Shown one piece after another: positions 20,573 to 31,800 of a stretch of DNA of 64,000 nt. Where the stretch lies: the NCBI GenBank assembly GCA_949358305.1, contig OX442316.1, forward strand, positions 4,464,001-4,528,000, in the 5' to 3' direction. This DNA is from Strigamia acuminata. Lineage: Eukaryota > Arthropoda > Chilopoda > Geophilomorpha > Linotaeniidae. The notes below the pieces were generated by a model. That model searched no databases, was not told where the DNA came from, and saw only the letters and a program-made list of their open reading frames with translations. The first letter of the stretch is position 1, and every line of letters begins with the position of its first letter. The position numbers and the translations under genes are program-made.

Positions 20573-21087
20573 ATTATTGGCTTAATCCCCTCTTTTAAAT
20601 AGAAAATATCACATTAAAAGGAGCTTGGACGCAGTTCAGCTTCCACTTGTGCACGTTTCCATCACGTTTTTAATCAAACAATTCAACTGTGATGGGATGC
20701 TCCAGCTCCTGCAACACATTGATGGAGATAATCAAGATGGCGCTCCAAAATTTTAATTTTAATTTTTAATTTTATAAAAAAAATTAAAAATTATATTTTA
20801 CATTAAAATGATTGCTAAAAAAATTGCTCCATCACAACAATATAGAAAATTTTGGTAATTTACATAGTTATTACTATAAAATGTAAATTTATATCGTTGT
20901 GCTCACATGAAACCATGAAAACAATAGAAGCAAACATCAAAAATAAAGTTTTCTCGTGTTTTACTGAATAAATTTAATTAAACATCAAATCCCTGGTTTA
21001 TAATGAGCAATGAATAGTGTAGAATTGCTAAAGTTAATACATTGTAGATAGTTAAGTGCCTTTTAAAACTACATCTGTTGTTTTCAG

Positions 21088-22040
21088 ATGTTTTCAAGTA
21101 AGCAATCGACTTTGTTTTATCTCCTTACATTTCTCGGGATGTGTGCTCTCTTTGGGCGTGTTGAAAGCCAGCAGTTTTATCCAAATGGAAGGTACGGGCG
21201 AAGTGATAAAATTCCAGCTTTGTCAGGTAAAAAAAATAAATAAATAAATAAATAAATAAATAAAAATAAATTCTTACATAAATTCATTTTACTTACTTAG
21301 ACGTTAGAGGGACCAGAGAAATGACAGTGTCATTTTTCGGCGACGGCACAGTCCAATGCACTTACACTGGTTATCCGGATTTCTACCGCTGTAAAAGGTA
21401 AATTTTAATATAAAATAGACAGTTATAACCTTACAACTGTAGTATAAATTAGTGAATAATGTCAAATTTAACATTATATCTTCATAAGTTTGCACGTTAC
21501 TTAAGTAGGCTCATATTTTTTAATTTAGACCCATAATGCCTTTCATCGCAGTCCTCCATTAGCTCCATAAAAAGTTCGTCTTAGTAGGCCTAACTTGTAT
21601 TTTAATTTACACAAAATCAGCACGCCTGTGAGAGGCCATTAAATAATGTTTTTACGGATCGTAAATAGGAAGGAAAACTCATCATTTTATATTTGCTGTG
21701 ACATAAATGATGACAAAACTCATATTGCTTTGGTTAAGCACCTCGTTCCACCTAGGTTTCCACTTGCAACTTGTAAATTCTAATCAGCAGTTTCCGAGTT
21801 ACATAATTTGAAAAATCAAATAAAAATTCGCTTGTGGTAATTGCCAATGTAAATCTAATGCTGACAGCGAGTATAAAGGCAAGTTCAATGCCCATGTCAT
21901 CAGGAAATGTCATTCCAACGTGCTGTAAATCCTCCAATAGACGCCCAGGTCACAATTGGAGGATACACTGACTGACAGATTCATTTTTTCTTTCTAGGAA
22001 ACTTGGGGAAAGTTCAAGTTCTTCGATTCCTGCAGAGTGA
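21088..22040 (+). CDS. RYa: RYamide (luqin-type) neuropeptide precursor
   Basis: Three exons: 21088-21226, 21301-21397 and 21998-22040, frame-consistent (phase 1, then phase 2), 92 aa. A signal peptide (FYLLTFLGMCALFGRVES) ends just before QQFYPNGRYGR, which would be processed to a pyroglutamyl peptide ending in Arg-Tyr-amide (Gly donates the amide, the following Arg is the cleavage site). The C-terminal part carries CTYTGYPDFYRC: two cysteines ten residues apart, the hallmark of luqin/RYamide precursors. In arthropods the mature peptide acts on a G-protein-coupled receptor and is linked to feeding and water balance. Only one amidated peptide is present, whereas several insect precursors carry two. 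The ATG directly follows a TTTTCAG acceptor, so a 5' leader exon lies upstream. Confidence 0.88.
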
Positions 22041-22543
22041 CCACACAAACTGACCATTTGCTTTATAATAATTATTATTATTATTTAATTAAACCAAAAT
22101 TGTTATAATTTTAAAAGAAATTTAAAATATTTATTTTAGTCTACAATGTTTAACGAATCATCTCGATGTGTTAAGAAAATTTCACTGTATCCAATATAAA
22201 TGTATCCTATTGATATTTATATTTCTGTACAAAAATTACTATGATTTTTAAATGCAGGATATAAAAACATCGCCAAGCCACAAAACTGAACCTTCCAAGC
22301 ACACGACCATTAAACCAACTAACCCGCCGGAAATTACATTGGTATCGCAAAAGTTTGCGCCTGGTATATCTTGATGCTAAATTCAAACTGCGCAATCTGT
22401 TCTGCGCACCATGTTGTTATATCAGTGTTAGGCTTAATTTACTAAGCTTAATATTGCTAAACTTATAGAAAATAGATAGCGATACCAATAAATCAATAAA
22501 AGCAATTATTATAATTCACAATATGAACCATATTTGAACCATG
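22041..22543. other. Spacer with an inverted exon fragment
   Basis: After the RYamide stop, AT-rich DNA. At 22370-22394, CTTGATGCTAAATTCAAAC plus GCGCA repeats, in inverse orientation and with one mismatch, part of the terminal exon of the minus-strand gene (22567-22591). Confidence 0.5.
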
Positions 22544-25416
22544 TTAACAATCTGGGCAAACTGGGATGCGCGGTTTGAATTTAGCATCAAGTTGTAGGGT
22601 TGGTGTCAACCGAAAGTGCATTTTGAGGCTCTGTGACGCTAAGGGACCGTCGAGTTGAAGAAAAAACTCATATGCGTAGTGCTCCACGCAGTTTTGAACA
22701 TCGTTTTTTTCAGCTAGACTGAGAAATATCACCTGAAACATGAGTAAATCAGCGATTTGAATAGCATTGGTAATCGCGTCACGTTCTAGTACAAGCACCA
22801 CGAGTACAGTCAATAGTCAAACCTACTAACAAACACTCATAAATATTCCTGAAAGAAAAAAAAAGATTTTAACATCAAACAAAGACTAGCAAAGGTCCAT
22901 AAGACCAACAGCATCCATGAATAAATTTAAAAAAGCTGGAATAAATTTAGAGAATTACTTATTTACATTTTTGCCAAAAATCGCCATCTTTGCCGTATAT
23001 GATGTAGTGACGCAAATCCATCAGATCACAAAGCAATCGCGTTGCTCTAGATACAATAAAATTAAATACATAAATAGACATAAAATTAAGTAATTAACCA
23101 TGAAAAATATACTCATTTGTTCTCTGAACTGGACAAGAGATAGAGACGTTACTGCCATCTGCGGTGAAAACATGTCAACTACATTATTTGTCCCTAACTC
23201 GCTCTAGGTGACGCCGTAAAAAATCAATAAATCTATTGTGATTATTGAATTTCTCCTTATTTAAAGAAAAAGAAATAGGAAGTCATAACTGTATAAGTAG
23301 ATTTAATACAGAAATACAGTAGTCTGAAATGTTACGAACTAAGAAATTTAAGAATTGGTTACTTGCTGTGGCCAGAAAAATAATTGAACCCTTTTAGGAA
23401 ATATTGTGTAGCTTATAAGAAACATAGTGAGGCCAATGTAGTGTTTGTGACGCCTAATCTACTATGTTTCGCCCACCTTTGGGGAGGGATCAGGAAAGCA
23501 TGTGGGGAGAAAATGCACTACAGCAGTATGAAATCAGAAGAAATTATGACCTGGAAGCAGAGTTTGGTATCAAGGCAGTGACAGAGCAGGACCACAATGT
23601 AGCAACATTAAACGGTATAAATTGTACACCCAAGCTTGAAGGATTTGAAGAAATAAGAGTTATGGACGTGCAAAAGCAGACATACGTTTGCAAGTTAGCG
23701 GTAAATCCACAGATAGCCGAGTATCAATAAGACTATAAAAGAGAAGGCAGACCATGGAAACAGGATATCACGTAATCTTAGTTCAGATGTGGATGTCAAA
23801 TTGTGTATTAAGCAGGACACATGTGGGTCAATTAATGTAAAAATAAAATTTCTGGTGCCTTGACTTGGACTGCAAGAGCCGAAGAATCTGGTACACTTCA
23901 CTGATTACATATTAGCGAACGTCCACTTTAGCAAACGGATCATTTTAAAACATTACAAATTTGTATGTTTTCGTTAAAATGGGCATCGCTAAACTGAACT
24001 TATCCGGAGCAGACGTATTCAGTGATCTACTTGCAGAGAGTAATGCAGCCAAAATGAATTTTATAATTTCTTAGCATTCCAAACCTCAAGAAGGGTCCAC
24101 TGTTCCTTCTGCACTATCGTGTACTATCAGTCATTTTAATAAATACAGATACAGCTTCAAACATGACATATTATATTCTGGCCATGTGTAAGTTTGGCCT
24201 AACTCCGAGCCTTTTCTCTGGTGTAGTGATACAAGAAAATAGATCCAAACACCAGGATTGCAACCGATCTACTGAAAATAGTAAGGGAACGTTCTAAGAT
24301 TTCTGGAAGAAGCAAGCAATAAACTCTGAACTATTTTTCCTGGTGGCAGCACAGAGTGAGTTATGAGGCTCGGAGTTAGGCCAAACTTACACATGGCCAG
24401 AGTATAGCTCTCTTGGAAAGATTCACTACAATTTTCTACCAGTGATGAAAGATTTTAAAAGGCTGTAGAATGCTTACACCACCAATGGTGGTAAACCAGC
24501 GCCTAAAGGTGGAAACACAAGGGAGCGAGTAAAATTTAAAAGCTTTCTTTTACTTGAAAAAGCGGCCAAAAACGCCGATGTTAAGTCTTTTTATAAGCAA
24601 CCGATCGGCCACTCATGTAGTGTGGCAATAATTAAATGCTACAACATCCCATTAACCCAAAAATGCCCAAATCTGGGAACTTCAAAAAAGTACAAATAGT
24701 GGACACCTATGAAGAGGCAATACAGTCGAAACTCTTTATAACGAATCGCGATATAACGAATTATCGATATAACGAATACCTAAAAATGGCTGGTTTGGTT
24801 GGCTGACCATAGAACACCATGTTAAAAAATTTCAATATAACGAATTCTCGTTATAACGAATCGATTTTTCGGGTCCCTTGCAATTTGTTATAAAGAGGAA
24901 AGAAGCAATGGAGGATAAAATGGAATCAATGCCAATCATCACAGCATAGGTTTCAACCCCACTAACTTGTAAGTAATTCTTGGGATGTGTCCTGTCCCTC
25001 TTTATTGGGTCCGTGGTTGAAGCATTAAAATACATTCTAACAGTCCAGTCGTTGGTACGTCCGGGCCTATTACTATCCTGAAAAACGAGTAAATTTCATT
25101 AAAAAATTAATATTTTGGAATAAATTTGACTCTGGTGGTGATAACTTGCTAGAAGACGCCTAAAAATCCATAAATCTGCAAACATCCCCACTCATAATCC
25201 AAAATAACATCCCAAAACTTTATATTCTGCAAAAAAAATATCCACTTTTTTTTTATTGAAACATCTACATAAGAATTAATGAACATTAAAACAAACAAAA
25301 AGAAACAAACAAAGAAAACACTAGCAAATTGATAACCAAGTGCTAAAATTTGCCACCAGGGCAAACAAAACTGTCATTAAAAAAAGAGAAAATACTGGTT
25401 TCACTTCTGTCATCAT
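22544..25416 (-). CDS. Putative secreted Cys-containing protein, multi-exon, unassigned
   Basis: Assembled on the minus strand from 25357-25416, 24967-25077, 23113-23158, 22967-23046 and 22544-22713. The first exon encodes a signal peptide (MMTEVKPVFSLFLMTVLFAL), the second DSNRPGRTNDWTVRMYFN and onward. The next two read GSNVSISCPVQRTNEATR and DLRHYIIYGKDGDFW; the last has NCVEHYAYEFFLQLDG and ends CPDC. Junctions 1-2, 3-4 and 4-5 keep frame; 2-3 does not, so a small exon between 23.2 and 24.9 kb is probably missed. That intron holds two transposon relics. An acceptor at 22732 is an alternative for the last exon. I recognise no family. Existence is moderately supported, exact structure less so. 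Confidence 0.5.
24172..24406. mobile_element. MITE-like element with 40-bp inverted ends
   Basis: Left arm 24172-24211 and right arm 24367-24406 are complementary over 40 bases with one mismatch; they begin TATAYTCTGGCCATGTG and include GGCCTAACTCCGAGCC. The 155-bp interior has no reading frame. TATA at both ends may include a TA target duplication. Probably a non-autonomous DNA transposon lodged in an intron of the minus-strand gene. Confidence 0.75.
24723..24897. mobile_element. Tc1/pogo-type MITE, copy 1 (right end decayed)
   Basis: Begins CAGTCGAAACTCTTTATAAC after TA, with ATATAACGAAT repeats, a core GGCTGGTTTGGTTGGCTG, then ATAACGAATCGATTTTTCGG and GTTATAAAGAG. The last bases of the right terminal repeat are mutated. 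Family members at 47331 and 48875 share ends and core. The CAGT... ends and TA target site fit Tc1/mariner-pogo elements. Confidence 0.8.
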
Positions 25417-25847
25417 TTTCCCTCGCGCTGCCAAAAGAGGAATGGTCAAAATGGACGCATTTTAACTAGAGTATAATAATAACTTTGGTTTCAATTTCCA
25501 CTTACTTTTTTTAAGGCACTATTCGAAAAATCAAAAAGAAAAAAAAAATTTTAACACTATAATGGTCCCATAAAAACATCCATTATTGTCTTTTATAACA
25601 ATATATATACGAAATTAAAATCACATCAAAATAGTGAAAAATAGTCACCAAAAAGGCACTTTCATTATTTTGCATTTTCTCAAGCCCCAGGAATTGCAAT
25701 AATGCACATCTAGTCACAATTTACATCGGTGTAAAACTGTAAAAATCAAAAATTTACATCACAGACAAGAAAAAACTTGATTTTTGCTTCAATTTCTCAA
25801 CAGATGGCAGTATATAATAATCATAATCACTTCCACTCGACTAAAAC
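25417..25847. other. 3' UTR of sidekick
   Basis: AT-rich sequence downstream of the sidekick stop codon on the minus strand. A polyadenylation signal (AATAAA on the minus strand) lies at about 25253, slightly beyond the start of the next minus-strand gene, so the two transcripts may abut or overlap. ACAGATGGCAG occurs at 25800. Confidence 0.4.
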
Positions 25848-28800
25848 CTAAACGAATGATGAGAAACCGGGCAGAGGCGCCCTGGACCCGGCCATATTGT
25901 TCATGATGATATGACCACCGTTAAGACTGACGGCCACGCTGCCTTCAGGTTCGCTGTCGGTGTAACTCGAATACCCTTTAGCCGGCCGTTGCCGTTTCCA
26001 CGACTGGCGCAACGTGTCGTTCACGTTCGCGTAATGATTCACGAATGAATGCGAATGCGGATCCGTTTTTTCGCTCTCCGGTTCGCTCTCCGTCGCCTAA
26101 AAATTTATTCCCATTAAAAAAAAATTCTCTTATTATTTATTCATTCACTATTTCCTACTTCCGTTTCCGTTGAGCTTATTTCGGACGGTTTTTCAGTCAA
26201 ACTACTGCTGTCGCAATTATCATCGTAACCCTTGAAATCATCCTCGTCGGAGTACGTGATGCTGGCGGGACTCGGTCTAGGCGGAGGTCTGCGTCGATAA
26301 TCAATAAAATTAAACACAAATTACATTTATATTATTTTAAAATTAATTTTTTTTTTACTTTGCAACCATTCCATTGCTTAGACGAGCAGTCTTGCGGGAG
26401 AGCGTGTTTTTACGGAGCGTGTTGCGCCGCGATTGGCACAACTCGAACCCGCCGTCGTCGGATCCGATTTTCTCAGTGGACGGTGTCTTTGACGAAGTTT
26501 CTTCTAAAAAATAAAACAAATAAATAAACTTAACATCCAAATAAATACACAAAATAACCATCGAGACGAAAACGAAACATTTTCACACATTATTCGACAT
26601 TATTCGACATTATTCGACACATTTTTGGGACTAAACGAACGAAAATCGCGTTAAAAACTCACTTGGAGCATTCAGAACGGGATAAAGTTCATCTGATTTA
26701 ATAAACGCTTCTAAAAAAAAATAAAAAAAAGAGGAAAAAGAAAGTAAGAAAGCAACTAAAACCCAAAGTCAAGACTATAAACCAAGATTACATTTTTGTC
26801 GTTAGTACAAATTTGAATAAAACCGGGCAACTCACGCTTATAATTATAAGTTTTGCTCTTGACGCAAAGGACGGCGATAATAAGGATGATAATCACAATG
26901 CTTATGGCTGCTAACGCAACTAGGAACCACACTTCGCGATAAAAAGGCGCTTTCCTGAATAACCCCGCTTCCTGCAGCATTTTATCTGCAAAAACCAAAC
27001 GTCTTAAACCCCCAATCTCAACCTCCAGCGTCAAATTAAAAATCTCACTGGGCGTCACGACCAATTCCGACGTCTCGGCCGGACTGCTGACACCGAACGA
27101 ATTATTACTAAAAAGCCGGAACTTATAGGTAGACGAGGGCAGCAGATTCTGGTAACTTATCGCGTACTCGAAATGAGGATACCCGTCGATGTGAGTTATT
27201 TGTTGCCATTTGCTATCACCTAAATTAAATCAAAATAAAAAATATAAATTTTCTTTTTAAATTAATTTCTCCTCCTTTTTCCTTACTATCTTTCTTGCAC
27301 TCAATCAGGTAGCCAGAAATCTCTTTTTTGCTATTAGTCGGATTGGTCCATTGCAAAATAATGGCAGAAATGGTGGTCATCACCACGATGTTTTCGAGCG
27401 GATCGGGCGACCCAACCTGAGGTCCCGTCGTTACATTGGCGCTGATATCCGGCCCCGAGTCGATGGTAATGGCGTTCACGTGGAATGTGTAAGTCGCTTC
27501 TTCCTTTAAGTTGTACACAACCAAACTGGACGAGTTGATACGTTGCCGCTGCTTGCTAAAATCTAACAAAAAAAACCAAAAATCAATAAAAAAAAATAAA
27601 AAAAATCGAAATTCAATCAATACCTTCGTTGGGTAAAGTCGTCTCGTACGTCACGAGATACCCCGAGATCTGCCCGTTCGGATATTCGGGTATCAACCAA
27701 TTAACCCGCATCGAATTCATCGTAATCTCCGTAAAATGCAAATTTCTAGGCGCACTGGGAACTAAAAAAAACACAAAAAAAAATCCATCCGATTCAATTA
27801 CAACGACAAAACCCAACAACTTACTGCCCTGATCGGTCCTAATCTCGAGAAACAGTGAGCGGGGCCCGTCCCCGGCCGGATTAAACGCCAAAACGCTGAT
27901 ATTATACATCGTATACATCTTCAAATCCATCAACGTATACGAATGCACGTTCGCCGGCACCACTTCGATCTCCTCGCTCTCCCTCGCCTTGTGATTCTCG
28001 CCGTAAAACAACTTGTAGCCCATCAATTCCCCGTTCAGCTGGTTTTCCGGCGGAGGTTTCCACACGACCACAATGTCGGTGGCGCTGGCCGCCTTGGCTT
28101 CGATCACCACCGGCTGTCCGGTCGGCACCGCTTCGCCCACGTACGCCGTCTGGGGCTTGCTGCGAGGCCCCTCGCCCTGGTTGTTAAACGCGACCACGAC
28201 GAATTCGTAGTTCTGATCGCGCGTCAGGTCCGTGAGCATCGCTTCTCCGGCGGTCACGTCGTAGATGTCCTTGGAGGGCGATTGGCCGGTGATAAACTCG
28301 CTCACTTGGTGGTACTCGATTCGGTAGGCTCCGGAAGACATGTCGCCGCTCCACGCTTCGGTTTCTAACGGCTGAATTGAAAATTGTGGTCAATTAACTG
28401 CGGATTTTGTCGTTGCGGTTCTACTTACTTGCCAGGTGATCTTCACCGCTGTGGTTGTTACGGGAAGGACGTTGAGGAAATCCGGTGCATCTCTGGGAGC
28501 TGGAAAAATTTTTTTTTAAATATTTTTAATAGTTAAAATTATCGGTAGGTAAATTTACCTCCCGCTAAGGTGCGTGTGTAGTTGGTAGCTGAGCTCCAAT
28601 CGCTCGGGCCAATGTCGTTTGTCGCTTGAATTCGGAATTTATAGTTTGTGAATGGAATCAAACTGTTTGAAGAAGAAAAAAATATTGATTTAGCGAATAA
28701 TAAAAGAAAATTTATGAATTAAAAATGTATTTTTGGCCTAAAGAAGTCTATTTTAGCATCTAAAAATGCATTTTTAGCCTAAAAAGATCTACATTAGCAT

Positions 28801-31800
28801 CTAAAAATGCATTTTTAGCCTAAAAAGATCTACATTAGCATCTAAAAATGTATCTATGACCTAAAAAGGTCTATTTTTGGCCTAAAAAGACCTACATTAG
28901 CATCTAATGTTTTTTTTTGGCCTAAAATAATCTATATTAGCCATCTAATATAGTAATTTTAGCCTAAGACTCTATTTTAGCATCTAAAAATGTATTTGAC
29001 CTAAAAAAGTCTATTTTAGCATCTAAAATAGTACTTTTGACCTAAAAAAATCTATTTTAGCATCTAAAATAGTACTTTTGACCTAAAAAGAGCTATTTTA
29101 GCATCTAAAATAGTATTTTTGACCTAAAAGGGTATATTTTAGCATCTAATGTTTTTTTTCGGCCTAAAAAGGTCTATATTAGCATCTAAAATAGTATTTT
29201 TGGCCTAAAAATGTCTATTTTAGCATCTAAAATAGCATTTTTGGCCTAAAATGTCTATTTTAGCAGCTAAAATAGCATTTTTGGCCTAAAATGTCTATTT
29301 TAGCAGCTAAAATAGCATTTTTGGCCTAAAATGTCTATTTTAGCAGCTAAAATAGTATTTTTTTTCCCTATTAAGATCTACTTTAGTATCTAAAAGTATT
29401 TTTTTATTTCCGTATATTCGTGCTTACTTTTTCACTGTATACGCAGTAATTAATGGATCGACTTTCTCGGGTAGCGATTGCCAATGACCCAAAATGACGG
29501 CCACTTGCACCGTGTAGTAACGAAGCGGCGCGTATCCATCCCGTCCGGGCGTCCACGTAAAAGTTATTTGATCGCTTTGAATTTGCGATTGACTGATTTG
29601 CGGCGTTGATGGCGGTTCCGGTCTCTCTAAAAAAATAAATAAACCACAAATAAATTCAACAAATCTATTAAATCTAAACAAAATAATAAATAAACACCTC
29701 TGTTGCTGGTAGTGAAAACAATCGCTTGCGCCGTCCTGCCCCACCCGACGCTCGTTTGAGCGGTGATTGCGAACAAATAATTCGTCTCGCTCTCCAAATC
29801 AGTGGCTCGGTACGTCCTCGTCTCGGGCCGAAGACTCGTGTTGAGTAAAAGCTCGTTAGTCTCCTGTTCGCGCACCGTTATTTGATATTCGGAAATTTCT
29901 CCGTTCGGTTCCTCGGGCTCGTCCCAAATCAAACGAGCCATTGTTTGAGAAACATCCGGGAAGAACAAATTGGATGGGGGTCCCGGAACTAAATTTAAAA
30001 AAAAATTAATCAACTAAAATTTTTTTTTTGGATTTTTTTTTATTTACCATCAGCAAACGTCGTTACGATGGCGGGTGGAGAACTCAACACTCCATCTCCC
30101 ATGCGCGTGTAAGCCAAAACTTGGATGGAATATTTGATGTATTTCTTTAATTCGGTTAGAGTTGTCGTGAATGTAGCGTTGTTTGGAATGTCTTTGAACT
30201 GTCTCGGAACACTTTTAGCTCCGTAATACACCTGAAATACACAATTTTTAATATTTTTCCATTATTTTTTTTTATCGATTTTCATGCATTTTCATAAAAT
30301 TTTAATCAATTTTCATGCATTTTCGTAATATTTTAATTGATTTTCATGCATTTTCATAATATTTTAATCGATTTTCGTGCATTTTCATAATATTTTAATT
30401 GATTTTCATGCATTTTTATAATATTTTAATCGATTTTCATGCATTTTTATAATATTTTAATCGATTTCCATGCATTTTCATAATATTTTAATCGATTTTC
30501 ATGCATTTTCATCAAATTTTAATCGATTTTCATGCATTTTCATAATATTTTAATTGATTTTCATGCATTTTTATAATATTTTAATCGATTTTCATGCATT
30601 TTTATAATATTTTAATCGATTTTCATGCATTTTCATAATATTTTAATCGATTTCCATCATATCTTAATCGATTTTCAACAACTTCCATCATATCTTAATC
30701 GATTTTCAACAATTTCCATCATATATTAATCGATTTTCAACAATTTACATCACATCTTAATCGATTTTCAACAATTTACATCATATCTTAATCGATTTTT
30801 ATCAATTTTCATCAATTTTTCATCAATATTTACCTTGTAACCCTCCAAAATTCCATTCTGGTCCGCTTCAGAAACACTATCCCACGTGACAACTATTGTT
30901 GTCGACGATGTGACAACTGCCGAAACATTCGTGGGCCCCGCACTCGGAACTAAAATTTAAAAAAAAAAAAATTACCGTATATAAAAAAATATAAAAAACA
31001 AATAATTCATACCAGATTCCCTAGTTCGTTCGACAGAAACGACGCTCGGAGGACTGCTACCAACATCATTATAAGCAACAACCGTCACTCGATATTCCGT
31101 ATACTCCTCCAGGGTCGCTATCACGTAAGAATTAGCATTGTAATTCTCCAGCAAATAAAAATGACTCCCGCTTTCATTATTGTTCTTTTGGCACGAAATA
31201 TTGTACCCGCGAGGAATCCCGTACCACTCGATCTGCGGCAAAGGCTAAAATTAAACAAAAACAAAATTAAAACAAAAACAAAATTAAATTTTCCGCCAAA
31301 ATAATTAATACCGTCCAGCGAACTCTCAACGCAGTTGCGGACATTGCCCGCACGGTGACGCTGTGCGGAGGCCGCGAAGGCGGCGCTTGAAGAGTCTGGA
31401 ATGGACGCGATCCTTCGCTCGGAGGACTCGCGCCGACAATATTATGCGCCACGAGCCGCACGCGGTATTCCATGTGCGGGATTAAATCCTTGATGGTGAT
31501 CATCGGGGTGTCGGGAGGTGGAGTCTCCAAAATAGACACCCAAGTGCCGCTGCGGCCGATCTGGGCTTGGATTTCGTACTTGGAGATCGAGGTGTTGCCG
31601 TCGAATCCGGGTTTGAATTGGAGGAAAGCGAGAAAAGCCTCGACTTTGGAGACGGAAAGCCGAACTGGTGCGTGTGGAAGAACTGGAAAATGGTTTGAAA
31701 AATTACTTTTGATGTTTTAATAAAGGGGGTGTTGGTTGTTTGCACCTGGCGGGACTCCTGATTGGATCGTGCTGCTTCGGGAAGGGCCCGCACCGATTTC

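Noticed and set aside
23464-23730. 88-codon plus-strand frame possibly from a transposase
   Set aside because: No DDE motif or helix-turn-helix visible and it lies antisense within an intron of the minus-strand gene; no family recognised.
27943-28368. 141-codon plus-strand frame within sidekick exon 19
   Set aside because: Antisense of FN3 codons, R/H/V-rich and without homology.
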